Source: Glacieibacterium sp965200405
GTDB taxonomy: Bacteria; Pseudomonadota; Alphaproteobacteria; Sphingomonadales; Sphingomonadaceae
DNA: 64,000 nucleotides
Reading direction: 5' to 3'
NCBI RefSeq assembly: GCF_965200405.1
Contig: NZ_OZ241356.1
Span: 2,790,001-2,854,000 of the forward strand
Both the position numbers and the translations under genes were made by a program. Below the pieces are notes generated by a model that was not told the DNA's origin, did no database searches, and was given only the letters and a program-made list of their open reading frames with translations. Shown here piece after piece: positions 52,397-60,353 of the stretch (positions are counted from its first letter, which is position 1; the number at the start of each line of letters is the position of its first letter).

Positions 52397-52406
52397 CGCC
52401 GACGCG

Positions 52407-53096
52407 TCAGGCGGGCTTGCCCATCTCGATCATGCTGCGTGCACCCGCCGCAAACTTCTTCGCCAGTTCGCCGTCCTTCATCTTCTGCGATGCGTCTTCT
52501 GGTACGACGATGCCGCGCTGGGCTGCCGGGCGCGCCGCGATGGCGTCGTTCCAGCGTGCCAGATTGGGCAGGCCGTCGACCGCGACACCCGACCAGCTGG
52601 CAGTCCGGGTCCAACACCAGTTGGCGATATCGGCGATCGAATAGTCGCCAGCCAGATACTCGGTTTTGCCGAGCTGGGTATCGAGCACCGTGAACAACCG
52701 CCGGCACTCGCCCTGGTAACGCGCGATGGCGGCCGGAATCTTCTCCGGGAAATAGCGAAAAAATACGTTGGCCTGGCCCATCATCGGGCCGACGCCGCCC
52801 ATCTGGAACATCAGCCACTGCATGACCCTGCTGCGTCCCTGCGCGTCGGTCGGCATCAACTGACCGGTCTTCTCCGCCAGATAGACCAGGATCGCGCCCG
52901 ATTCGAAGATCGCGAAACCATCGTCGGTTAGCGCCGGAATGCGCCCGTTCGGGCAGATATCGAGAAACCACTGCTCCTTCTGCTCACCCTTCATCAGGTC
53001 GATCCGGTGCACCTCATAGGGCAGCCCCAGTTCCTCCAGCGCGACCGAGACCTTGTAGCCGTTCGGCGTCGCGGCGGTGTAGAGGGTCAGTGTCAT
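52407..53096 (-). CDS. glutathione S-transferase family protein (YfcG/YghU-like)
   Basis: A 229-residue GST. The N-terminal thioredoxin-like half has TPNGYKVSVALEELGLPYEV, which resembles the disulfide-bond-reducing nu class, then NGRIPALTDDGFAIFESGAI. The helical half shows GQANVFFRYFPEKIP and YSIADIANWCW. It probably reduces disulfides or organic hydroperoxides with glutathione. ATG 53096 is used; the extension to 53228 overlaps uvrC and lacks family content. Confidence 0.87.
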   Translation of the reverse strand: MTLTLYTAATPNGYKVSVALEELGLPYEVHRIDLMKGEQKEQWFLDICPNGRIPALTDDGFAIFESGAILVYLAEKTGQLMPTDAQGRSRVMQWLMFQMGGVGPMMGQANVFFRYFPEKIPAAIARYQGECRRLFTVLDTQLGKTEYLAGDYSIADIANWCWTRTASWSGVAVDGLPNLARWNDAIAARPAAQRGIVVPEDASQKMKDGELAKKFAAGARSMIEMGKPA

Positions 53097-53136
53097 TCGT
53101 ACCTGCTCCAGCAGAGAAGATCGCACGCTAGCAGGC

Positions 53137-55062
53137 TTAGCCCCGGGGGTGGAAGTGGCCGTGGATGCTGGCGGCCATGGCCTTGCTGATGCCGGGCGCC
53201 TTCTCCAGATCCTCGAGCGTCGCCCCACGCACGGCGCGCGACGTACCGAAATGCATCAGCAGTGCACGCTTGCGTGACGGGCCGATGCCGGGAACCTCGT
53301 CGAGCGGATTGACGACGATTGCCTTCGACCGCTTGGCACGGTGGGCGCCGATGACGAAGCGATGCGCCTCGTCGCGCAGGCGCTGCAGGAAGAACAGCAC
53401 CGGCGAGTTCGGCGGCAGCGTCAGCTCCTTGCCCGACGGCAGATGGAAAGTTTCGCGCCCGGCGTTGCGGTCCGGTCCCTTGGCGACGCCGACGACACAA
53501 ATACCATGCGCGCCCATCTCGCCGAGCACTTCATTGACGCTCGACAACTGGCCCTTGCCGCCGTCGATGAGCAGCAGGTCGGGCCACTCGCCGCTGGTCC
53601 GGTCGGGGTCCTCGCGCTCGAGCCGGGCGAAGCGCCGCGCCAGCATTGCCTTCATCATGGCAAAATCGTCGCCCGGCGTAATGCTGGCATCGTTCATGTT
53701 GAACTTGCGATACTGGTTCTTGCGGAAGCCCTCAGGCCCCGCGACGATCATCGCGCCCAGCGCATTGGTGCCCATGATGTGGCTGTTGTCATAGACTTCG
53801 ATGCGCTGCGGCGGAGTATCCAGGTCGAACAGCTCGGCCAGCTCGCGCAGCAGCACGCCCTGAGTCGTCGATTCGGCCAGCCGTCGCTCCAGCGCCTCCT
53901 CGGCATTGCGCTTGGCCTGCGCGACCAGTTGTCGCGCCGGACCGCGCTGGGCATGGCGCAGCTCGACCCGTCGCTCGGCGCGCTCGGACAGGGCATCGGC
54001 GACCAGCGCCATTTCGGTCAGCGTCCGGTCGATCAGCACTTCGCGCGGGCAGGGCACATCCTCGTAGAACTGCGCCAGGAACGAGGTCAGCACCTCGTCC
54101 TCGGGAACGTCGGCGGTGTGAGCCGGGAAAAAGCTTCGGTGACCCCAGTTCTGGCCGCCGCGGATGAAGAACATCTGGATGCAGATGATGCCGGAATTGC
54201 TCGCCATCGCGACGATGTCGGCATCGCGCGCGTCGTCGCCGGCGTTGATCGCCTGGCTACCCTGGATGTAGGTCAGCGCGCGCAAACGGTCGCGAAACAC
54301 CGCGGCCAGTTCGAAGTCCATCGCTGCCGCCGCAGTCTCCATCGCTGCGCCAAGCTTGCGCTGCGTTTCCTGGCTGCGCCCCGACAGGAACGCCTTGGCG
54401 TCGTCGACCAACTCCGCGTAGCCCGGGCCGTCGATCCTGCCGACGCACGGCGCGGAGCAGCGCCGGATCTGGTGCAACAGACAAGGCCGCGACCGGTTGG
54501 CGAAGAAGCTGTCGGAGCAGGACCGCAGCAGGAAGACCTTCTGCAGAGCATTCAGCGTAACGTTGACCGCTCCGGCGCTGGCGAATGGCCCATAGAAGAT
54601 GCCCTTGCCGACCCGTGCGCCGCGATGCTTGGCGATGCGCGGGAAGGCATGATCCTCGCGCAGGAAGATGAAGGGGAAGCTCTTATCGTCGCGGAGCAGC
54701 ACGTTGTACGCCGGGCGGAACCGCTTGATCAGTTGCGCCTCGAGCAGCAACGCCTCGGATTCGCTGTTGGTCGTGACGATCGTCATCGACCGGGTTTGCG
54801 CGACCATCCGCTGCAATCGGCGCGGCAGCCGAGTCACCTGGGTATAATTCGTCACCCGCGCCTTCAGGCTGCGTGCCTTGCCGACGTACAGGACCTCGTT
54901 GGCGCTATCCAGCATCCGGTAAACACCCGGGCGTTGCGGTAATGTTCTCAAGACGTTGCGGATAGCCTCGACTCCGACCTGGATGTCGGGTGTCTCTTTT
55001 CCGCGCACCGTGAACGTCGCGTTCTGGTCGGAAAATCGGTCTGGGATGGGGGGTTGCGCCAT
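53137..55062 (-). CDS. uvrC: UvrABC excinuclease subunit C
   Basis: A 641-residue nuclease that cuts damaged DNA on both sides in nucleotide excision repair. Domains in order: GIY-YIG N-terminal nuclease (RPGVYRMLDSANEVLYVGKA, about residues 44-63), UvrB-binding UVR region, RNase-H-like endonuclease (VYDNSHIMGTNALGAMIVA, then LLLIDGGKGQLSS), and a helix-hairpin-helix C-terminus (LDEVPGIGPSRKRALLMHF). The start ATG 55062 lies 50 bases from a pair of DnaA-box-like sequences. The gene is divergent from the FolM-like gene. Confidence 0.95.
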   Translation of the reverse strand: MAQPPIPDRFSDQNATFTVRGKETPDIQVGVEAIRNVLRTLPQRPGVYRMLDSANEVLYVGKARSLKARVTNYTQVTRLPRRLQRMVAQTRSMTIVTTNSESEALLLEAQLIKRFRPAYNVLLRDDKSFPFIFLREDHAFPRIAKHRGARVGKGIFYGPFASAGAVNVTLNALQKVFLLRSCSDSFFANRSRPCLLHQIRRCSAPCVGRIDGPGYAELVDDAKAFLSGRSQETQRKLGAAMETAAAAMDFELAAVFRDRLRALTYIQGSQAINAGDDARDADIVAMASNSGIICIQMFFIRGGQNWGHRSFFPAHTADVPEDEVLTSFLAQFYEDVPCPREVLIDRTLTEMALVADALSERAERRVELRHAQRGPARQLVAQAKRNAEEALERRLAESTTQGVLLRELAELFDLDTPPQRIEVYDNSHIMGTNALGAMIVAGPEGFRKNQYRKFNMNDASITPGDDFAMMKAMLARRFARLEREDPDRTSGEWPDLLLIDGGKGQLSSVNEVLGEMGAHGICVVGVAKGPDRNAGRETFHLPSGKELTLPPNSPVLFFLQRLRDEAHRFVIGAHRAKRSKAIVVNPLDEVPGIGPSRKRALLMHFGTSRAVRGATLEDLEKAPGISKAMAASIHGHFHPRG

Positions 55063-55112
55063 TGAGTTGCCAAGTTAGGCGTACGGCGGCCGGGTTTCCA
55101 CCCACAGCAAAA

Positions 55113-55139
55113 GCTTATCCACGGCGACTGTGGATAAGC
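55113..55139. promoter_or_regulatory. inverted pair of DnaA-box-like sequences
   Basis: GCTTATCCAC (55113-55122) and GTGGATAAGC (55130-55139) are perfect ten-base arms with a seven-base loop. The right arm contains TGTGGATAA, the exact reverse of the DnaA box TTATCCACA; the left is TTATCCACG, one base off. It sits between the starts of uvrC and the FolM-like gene, so it is not a terminator. Confidence 0.5.
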
Positions 55140-55265
55140 AGGTGGGCGGGGGCAGGATGGCGGGGGTGTGCGCCGGGCTTACACAGGGCCGGGCGCCTGC
55201 CGGCCTTGGTCTGCCCAATTATGCAGCAGCTTGTCCCGATGCCTGTCCACGGCTAGTCAGCCGGC

Positions 55266-56024
55266 ATGTCGAGCTTGCCGCCCCGCACCGCAATCGTCAC
55301 CGGCGGTGCCAAGCGCATCGGCGCCGAGCTGGTCCGCGCCCTTGCCGCCGACGGCTGGACGGTAATCATCCATTGCCACCAGTCGCGTGTCGAAGCCGAA
55401 GCGCTGGCTTCCGAAGTCGGGCAGGGCGCCCGCGTCGTCGCTGCCGACCTGTCAGACCCCGGCGCCGCCGATATTATCCTGGCCGCTGCCGTCGGCGCAC
55501 CACCGCTCGGCCTGCTGGTCAACAGCGCCTCGCGCTTCGACTATGACACGATTCAGGATTTCGAGCTGGATCGCTGGACGACGCACTTCGACGTCAACCT
55601 GCGCGCGCCGGCCTTGTTGACGCGCGCCTTCGCCGACGCGGTCGAGCCGGGGACGACCGCGTGCGTGGTCAATATCCTCGACGCCAAGCTGTCGGCGCTC
55701 AACCCGGACTATTTCTCCTACACGCTATCCAAGATCGGTCTTGCCGGCCTGACTGAGCTGGCCGCCCGGGCCTATGCGCCGCGCCTCCGCGTCAACGGCA
55801 TCGCGCCGTCGGTGACGATGGTCAGCGGACCGCAGAGCCGCGAGAATTTCGAGGCGGTCCATGCGCTCAATCCGCTCGGCCGGGGCGTCGAGGTAGCCGA
55901 GATCGTCGGGGCACTGCGCTTTATCGTGGCGACGCCGACCCTCAACGCGCAGATCATCACTCTCGACGGCGGGCAGCGCCTGATGGGCCTGCCGCGCGAC
56001 GTGGCTTTCATGGTGGACAAATGA
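55266..56024 (+). CDS. FolM-like pteridine reductase (SDR)
   Basis: A 252-residue SDR with the cofactor motif TGGAKRIG, the TGxxxRxG form that marks pteridine reductases rather than common SDRs. The catalytic segment YTLSKIGLAG holds the Y-x3-K pair, and the C-terminal LDGGQRLMGLPRDVAF is also typical. It likely reduces dihydrofolate or dihydromonapterin. The gene is followed, with ATGA overlap, by folB, which supports a pterin/folate role. Confidence 0.87.
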   Translation: MSSLPPRTAIVTGGAKRIGAELVRALAADGWTVIIHCHQSRVEAEALASEVGQGARVVAADLSDPGAADIILAAAVGAPPLGLLVNSASRFDYDTIQDFELDRWTTHFDVNLRAPALLTRAFADAVEPGTTACVVNILDAKLSALNPDYFSYTLSKIGLAGLTELAARAYAPRLRVNGIAPSVTMVSGPQSRENFEAVHALNPLGRGVEVAEIVGALRFIVATPTLNAQIITLDGGQRLMGLPRDVAFMVDK

Positions 56025-56431
56025 TGCAGCTGGCGACCCTCGACGGCCTGGTGCCCGACGCCCTGCGCCCGCAGTCGCGCAAGATCGTGCTCGAGGATCT
56101 CGAGTTCCAATGCGATATCGGCTTCCACGCGTTCGAGATCGGCAACCCGCAGCGCCTGCACGTCACCGTCGAAGTCTGGGTCGACGCCCAAAGCTTTCCC
56201 GATACGGACAGCATCGAGGAGGCCTGGGACTACGACCGTCTCCGCACCGGCATCCTGGAACTCGTCGCCGGGCGGCGCTTCAACCTGCAGGAAAGCGTCG
56301 CCCACCAGATCTACGCGATGATCGCGGCACGGCGCGGCGTCACGGCTGTCCGCGTCAACACCCGCAAGCCCGACATCTATCCGGATTGCGCCGCCGTCGG
56401 CGTCGAACTCGCGTCGTTCAGCGCCTTCTAG
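56021..56431 (+). CDS. folB: dihydroneopterin aldolase
   Basis: A 136-residue enzyme of folate synthesis that cleaves dihydroneopterin. Motifs: IVLEDLEFQCDIGFHAFEIG with the substrate-binding glutamate region, VTVEVWVDAQ, and a C-terminal VRVNTRKPDIYPDCAAVGVE. ATGATG at 56021 overlaps the FolM-like stop by four bases. FolB and FolM together suggest tetrahydromonapterin or folate supply. The 5' end is slightly longer than many FolB proteins. Confidence 0.9.
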   Translation: MMQLATLDGLVPDALRPQSRKIVLEDLEFQCDIGFHAFEIGNPQRLHVTVEVWVDAQSFPDTDSIEEAWDYDRLRTGILELVAGRRFNLQESVAHQIYAMIAARRGVTAVRVNTRKPDIYPDCAAVGVELASFSAF

Positions 56432-56435
56432 GCCG

Positions 56436-57272
56436 CTAGATCCGACGCTCGCATGGTCCGAGGCGCGACAGGACCAGCGCATAATCGTCGGCAAGTGCTG
56501 CAAGGTCGTCGCCGCCGACGCGGGCGGGCAGGGACTTTGGCAGGAAGCATGCGAGGCGGTACCAGGTCAGAGTGGCCGGCTTTATGGTTGCCGCGCTGTC
56601 GTCGATGACGTCACCGACGGCGAGTTGTACGGTCCGCTGCTGGCCGGGACGGCTCAGCACCACCAGCGACACCGGACGGCCACTCGCGGTGGTCAGGAAG
56701 AACTGGCTTTCGGCTTCACCCGGCACCGACCCCGGCACGCGGAAGGCATTGCCGACCCCGGTGACATTCGGCGCCGTGTTGGCGCGAGCCTCGGTGATGA
56801 TCGTGCGCAGCGTCGCTTCGACCTGCGCATCCGCATCCAGCTGCGCGGCGGCGCGCACCAGCGAATACTGGCCGGGACGTTCGCTGGGCCGCAGGAATAG
56901 TAGAACGGCCGCACCCTTCGCTTTCGGCACCTTGCCGCGCGCATCGAGGGGAAGCTCGACAAGATACGAGATCATCGCCGGAACCGCGTCGGGAGCAATC
57001 AGAGCAGCGTTGATCTGGGCGGTCATCAGCAAGCGCGCGCGGCCCGCTGCGACATCCGGAGCGTCTTTGTTGCCAAGACGCTCGGCCTTGATGATCGTTG
57101 CCCGGACGATGACCGGCGACCCCAACGTCAACGAAACAAGGTCTGCGTAGGTCGGCACAGTCGTCGCCAACTTGACCGGCGCAGGAGCAGTTGCCGCATT
57201 TGTCGGCGATGAGGTATTAAAACAGGCAGCGAAGAACAGGGCGGTGGCGGCGGCACGGAAGATAGGGCTCAC
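56436..57272 (-). CDS. exported protein of unknown function
   Basis: A 278-residue protein starting at GTG 57272, with a strong ribosome site AGGAGGT five bases before it. The N-terminus is a signal peptide (PIFRAAATALFFAACF), with a cysteine that might be lipidated (the FAAC box is not canonical). The mature part has stretches such as SPVIVRATIIKAERL and YLVELPLDARGKVP; no family is recognised. Its start is divergent from tonB and its 3' end lies four bases from folB. It may be a small envelope protein. Confidence 0.6.
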   Translation of the reverse strand: MSPIFRAAATALFFAACFNTSSPTNAATAPAPVKLATTVPTYADLVSLTLGSPVIVRATIIKAERLGNKDAPDVAAGRARLLMTAQINAALIAPDAVPAMISYLVELPLDARGKVPKAKGAAVLLFLRPSERPGQYSLVRAAAQLDADAQVEATLRTIITEARANTAPNVTGVGNAFRVPGSVPGEAESQFFLTTASGRPVSLVVLSRPGQQRTVQLAVGDVIDDSAATIKPATLTWYRLACFLPKSLPARVGGDDLAALADDYALVLSRLGPCERRI

Positions 57273-57552
57273 AACGGACCTCCTGAACAATCCCGTGTCG
57301 ATAGATGAGAGATTGCGGCACTGGCAAGGCGACAAAGCGGTTGCGGCATCGCTAACGCGCGGCTAACACTTGCCTCCGACGGGCATCGCCGCAACGTAAG
57401 TTGGCGCTATGCGTTGTCATCGTCGCCGCCGCATGACCGTCCCGGTCGTGCGTCCGGTTTTGAGGCTAGACCGCAAGACCGGAAAACCGGCGGCCGGTCA
57501 TGGTTCAAGTCACGGTGACGGGAACAGTTTTGGAGGGAGTGTCGCACAGCCC

Positions 57553-58218
57553 ATGGCTTATGCGGATCAAGGAATGAGCCGGAACCGCCTGATCGCTCTT
57601 ATAGTGGTCGGCATCATCCACGCGCTCCTCGCTTACGCTTTCGTTACCGGCTTGGCGCTTAAGGCGATCAAGAAGGTGATCGAGCCGATCGAGGCCGTCA
57701 ACGTTAAGGAAGAGGCACCGCCGCCAGAAGAGCCGCCGCCCCCGCCGCCGAAGGATATCGAGATCCCGCCGTACGTGCCACCTCCCGAGGTGACCGTACA
57801 GAGTGATGCTCCGCCTCCGCCGACGATCTCGGTCCAGGCTGCGACCCCGCAGCCGCAGCCGACGTTCACGCCGGCACCTCCGGCTCCGGCTGCGCCCCCG
57901 CCGCCGCCGGCACCGACTGGTCCGACGCAGGCAGCCCAGCCGGCGAACTCGCGCATCTTCGAGGTCAGCGAGGATGACTATCCGCCAGCGTCGCTGCGTG
58001 CCGAGGAAGAAGGCGTGACGTCCGTTCAGGTCAGCATCAACGCGCAAGGTCGCGTCGATACTTGCCAGGTCACGGCAACGAGCAACTTCCCGAAGCTCGA
58101 CGAGCGAACCTGCAAGATCGCCCAGACACGCTGGCGCTTCAAGCCGGCGCTGACGAACGGCACTCCTGTGGCTTCGACGCTTAGCAAGCGCATCCGCTGG
58201 CAGATCAACCGCAAATAA
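57553..58218 (+). CDS. tonB: energy transducer TonB
   Basis: A 221-residue TonB. One N-terminal membrane segment (NRLIALIVVGIIHALLAYAF) is followed by a long proline-rich spacer (about residues 45-130, with PPPEEPPPPPPKDIE), then a C-terminal TonB domain (VSINAQGRVDTCQVTATSNF, ...KIAQTRWRFKPALTNG). It links ExbBD to outer-membrane receptors such as the one at 22.9 kb. ATG 57553 has a weak GGAGGG site about 15 bases upstream; ATG 57574 is an alternative. The in-frame extension to 57409 is unlikely. Confidence 0.9.
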   Translation: MAYADQGMSRNRLIALIVVGIIHALLAYAFVTGLALKAIKKVIEPIEAVNVKEEAPPPEEPPPPPPKDIEIPPYVPPPEVTVQSDAPPPPTISVQAATPQPQPTFTPAPPAPAAPPPPPAPTGPTQAAQPANSRIFEVSEDDYPPASLRAEEEGVTSVQVSINAQGRVDTCQVTATSNFPKLDERTCKIAQTRWRFKPALTNGTPVASTLSKRIRWQINRK

Positions 58219-58291
58219 TCCTGCCAGCGGGGTCAACCCGCGCGGCGGCTCGTAACTCTAAAGATCCAGACAAGACGCAAGGGAACCGAAT

Positions 58292-59020
58292 ATGAACGCA
58301 GGCGAAAATCCTTATGGCCTAATGGCCGCACTGACCCAGGGCGGTATCATCGCCCAGACAGTGTTCGGCATTCTGGTCGTGATGTCCCTGATTTCGTGGT
58401 ACATCATCTTCACCAAGTGGTACGACCAGAAGAAGGTCCTGAACGACGCCAAGGATCTCGAGAAGAAGTTCTGGGCTGCTCCGTCGCTCGCCGAAGGTGC
58501 CAAGAAGCTCGACAAGAATTCGGCGTTCCGTCAGATCATCGACGACGGCCTGCGCGCTTCCGACCATCACGAAGGTCGCCTGACCGACAAGATCGATCAG
58601 CACGAGTGGGTGACGATGGCGCTCAACCGTTCGAACGCCAACGTCCAGTCGAAGTTGCAGACTGGCCTCGCGTTCCTCGCCTCGGTCGGTTCGACGTCGC
58701 CGTTCATCGGTCTGTTCGGTACGGTTATCGGTATTTACCGCGCTCTGATCAACATCGGCATCGCGGGCCAGGCTTCGATCGACAAGGTCGCAGGTCCGGT
58801 CGGTGAAGCACTGATCATGACCGCTCTCGGTCTCGCCGTCGCCGTTCCTGCCGTGCTTGGTTACAACTGGCTGATCCGTCGCAACAAGGACGTCTCGGAG
58901 CGCCTCGGCAACTTCGCCGCTGACGTTCATGGTGCCCTGGTTTCGGGTTCGCGTATCGCCCAGCCGGTCGGTGCCGCACCAGTCTCGACTGCCAAGCCCG
59001 TCGCCCCGGCGGCTCGCTGA
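58292..59020 (+). CDS. exbB: biopolymer transport protein ExbB
   Basis: A 242-residue MotA/TolQ/ExbB proton-channel protein. The first membrane segment is GIIAQTVFGILVVMSLISWY, and the core VGSTSPFIGLFGTVIGIYRAL and PVGEALIMTALGLAVAVPAV carries the conserved threonine/proline positions. It lies 73 bases after tonB on the same strand and energises TonB with ExbD. The C-terminal tail is short and proline/alanine-rich. Confidence 0.94.
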   Translation: MNAGENPYGLMAALTQGGIIAQTVFGILVVMSLISWYIIFTKWYDQKKVLNDAKDLEKKFWAAPSLAEGAKKLDKNSAFRQIIDDGLRASDHHEGRLTDKIDQHEWVTMALNRSNANVQSKLQTGLAFLASVGSTSPFIGLFGTVIGIYRALINIGIAGQASIDKVAGPVGEALIMTALGLAVAVPAVLGYNWLIRRNKDVSERLGNFAADVHGALVSGSRIAQPVGAAPVSTAKPVAPAAR

Positions 59021-59050
59021 GCCAAGGGTGGCGAATAGAGGATACCGCCC

Positions 59051-59527
59051 ATGTCGATGAACGTCGGATCTCCTTCCGAGGACGGCAGCGAAGCGCCGAT
59101 GTCGGACATCAACACGACGCCGCTCGTCGACGTCATGCTGGTTCTGCTGATCATCTTCCTGATCACGGTCCCGGCGGTGTTGCAGACGGTGCCGGTCAAG
59201 CTGCCAACGGTGACCAACATCGCCACGCAGACCAAGCCGGAAAACGTGCTGATCTCGGTTACCAAGGACTGCGAAACCTTCTGGGGCCAGCAGAAGATCG
59301 AAACCAAGCAGGAACTGCTGGATCGTGGTGTCGTCGCCCTCAAGGCCGACATCAAGCGTCAGCAGGACCTGGGCGGCAAGGTTGAACTGCCGGAAGTCCA
59401 TATCCGCGGTGACAAGGACATGGAATATCGTTGCGTCGGCGGGGTGATCTTCACCATGCAGCGTGCCGGCTTCCTGAAGATCGGCTTTATCTCCGAGCCG
59501 ACCATCGGCAACGTTTCCCGCGAATAG
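59051..59527 (+). CDS. exbD: biopolymer transport protein ExbD (first copy)
   Basis: A 158-residue ExbD/TolR family protein. It starts with DGSEAPMSDINTTPLVDVML, containing the conserved aspartate of the membrane segment VLLIIFLITVPAVLQTV. A periplasmic domain follows (about 110 residues). It partners ExbB in the TonB system. A nine-base hairpin lies between this gene and the second copy. Confidence 0.93.
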   Translation: MSMNVGSPSEDGSEAPMSDINTTPLVDVMLVLLIIFLITVPAVLQTVPVKLPTVTNIATQTKPENVLISVTKDCETFWGQQKIETKQELLDRGVVALKADIKRQQDLGGKVELPEVHIRGDKDMEYRCVGGVIFTMQRAGFLKIGFISEPTIGNVSRE

Positions 59528-59538
59528 TCCCGAACAAT

Positions 59539-59560
59539 CGCCGGTCCTGCGGGACCGGCG
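59539..59560 (+). promoter_or_regulatory. intercistronic hairpin between the exbD genes
   Basis: CGCCGGTCC (59539-59547) and GGACCGGCG (59552-59560) form a perfect nine-base stem with a TGCG loop, just before the AGGAG of the second exbD. It may attenuate or protect the mRNA. Confidence 0.45.
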
Positions 59561-59576
59561 TCAGGAGTAGTATAGA

Positions 59577-59996
59577 ATGGCAATGTCATCCGGAGGCGGC
59601 GGCGAAGGCGCGCCGATGATGGACATCAACACGACGCCGTTGATCGACGTCATGCTGGTGCTGCTGATCATGTTCATCATCACCATCCCGATCCAGACGC
59701 ATGCCGTGAAGCTCGATCTGCCGCCGCCCAACCCGCTGCCGCAGACCGTGGATCCGGTGTTCAACCAGATCGACATCGACTTCCTCGGCAACATCTACTG
59801 GAACAAGACCGAGGTCACGCTGCCGACGCTTAACGGCTACCTCAAGCAGGCCGTGGCATTGCCGACCGAGCCGGAACTGCGCCTTCACCCCGAGGGCCTG
59901 GCTCGCTACGAAGTCGTCGACAAGGTGATGGCAACGGCCCAGCAGGCCGGCGTCACCAAGATGGGCTTCGTCGGTAACGAAGCCTACGCCAGCTAA
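59577..59996 (+). CDS. biopolymer transport protein ExbD (second copy)
   Basis: A 139-residue ExbD/TolR protein starting MAMSSGGGGEGAPMMDINTT with PLIDVMLVLLIMFIITIPI as the membrane segment. The periplasmic part differs from the first copy: it lacks the DCETFWGQQK stretch and ends AGVTKMGFVGNEAYAS. Two ExbDs beside tonB-exbB occur in sphingomonads and xanthomonads. A 49-base gap with a hairpin separates it from the first copy. Confidence 0.92.
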   Translation: MAMSSGGGGEGAPMMDINTTPLIDVMLVLLIMFIITIPIQTHAVKLDLPPPNPLPQTVDPVFNQIDIDFLGNIYWNKTEVTLPTLNGYLKQAVALPTEPELRLHPEGLARYEVVDKVMATAQQAGVTKMGFVGNEAYAS

Positions 59997-60046
59997 GACG
60001 GATCACGACCTGCTGTGAAATCTCGCAGCAGTTGAAGATCGGCGAG

Positions 60047-60075
60047 AGCCCGGGCAGCGCCCGGGCTTTTTCTTT
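60047..60075 (+). terminator. intrinsic terminator of the tonB-exb operon
   Basis: Arms AGCCCGGGC (60047-60055) and GCCCGGGCT (60059-60067) are perfect with a three-base loop, followed by the T-rich TTTTTCTTT. Confidence 0.88.
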
Positions 60076-60215
60076 GCGTTCTCAAGGTCCTTCCGTCGCA
60101 ACTGCAGCGACGATCCGGTCCGACGCTAGCGCGGGCGCATGCTGAGCTGATCCGCGACGGTAAATGCAGCGTAGGCTGATCCGTCATGCGGCCTGTCGAG
60201 CGGTGATCAGGTATG

Positions 60216-60250
60216 CTCCAGGGGCCTGTCTAAATAGCTCCAGGCGCCTC
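60216..60250. repeat. short direct repeat GCTCCAGG-x-GCCT
   Basis: GCTCCAGGGGCCT (60216-60228) recurs as GCTCCAGGCGCCT (60238-60250), 22 bases apart, with one difference. The repeat is too short to name and is not seen elsewhere in the window by eye. Confidence 0.4.
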
Positions 60251-60353
60251 TGCGTGCCTACAACGGCAGAGGGTCAAGCGTTGCCCGCGGCCGCACCTGC
60301 GCAACGCCAATCCGCCCTAAACTCGCGCAGACGGCCTCTCCGACCGCGAAGCG

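Larger units (their letters stand above)
59997..60353. other. gap between exbD and the ABC exporter
   Basis: About 350 bases without a supported gene. The first part contains the exbD terminator; from 60216 a near-direct repeat of about 13 bases occurs twice. Both flanking genes end here, so no promoter is required. Confidence 0.55.

Noticed and set aside
57409..57552. Upstream extension of tonB to 57409
   Set aside because: The added residues are Arg/His-rich with no membrane segment or homology; the TonB membrane helix follows the ATG at 57553 directly.
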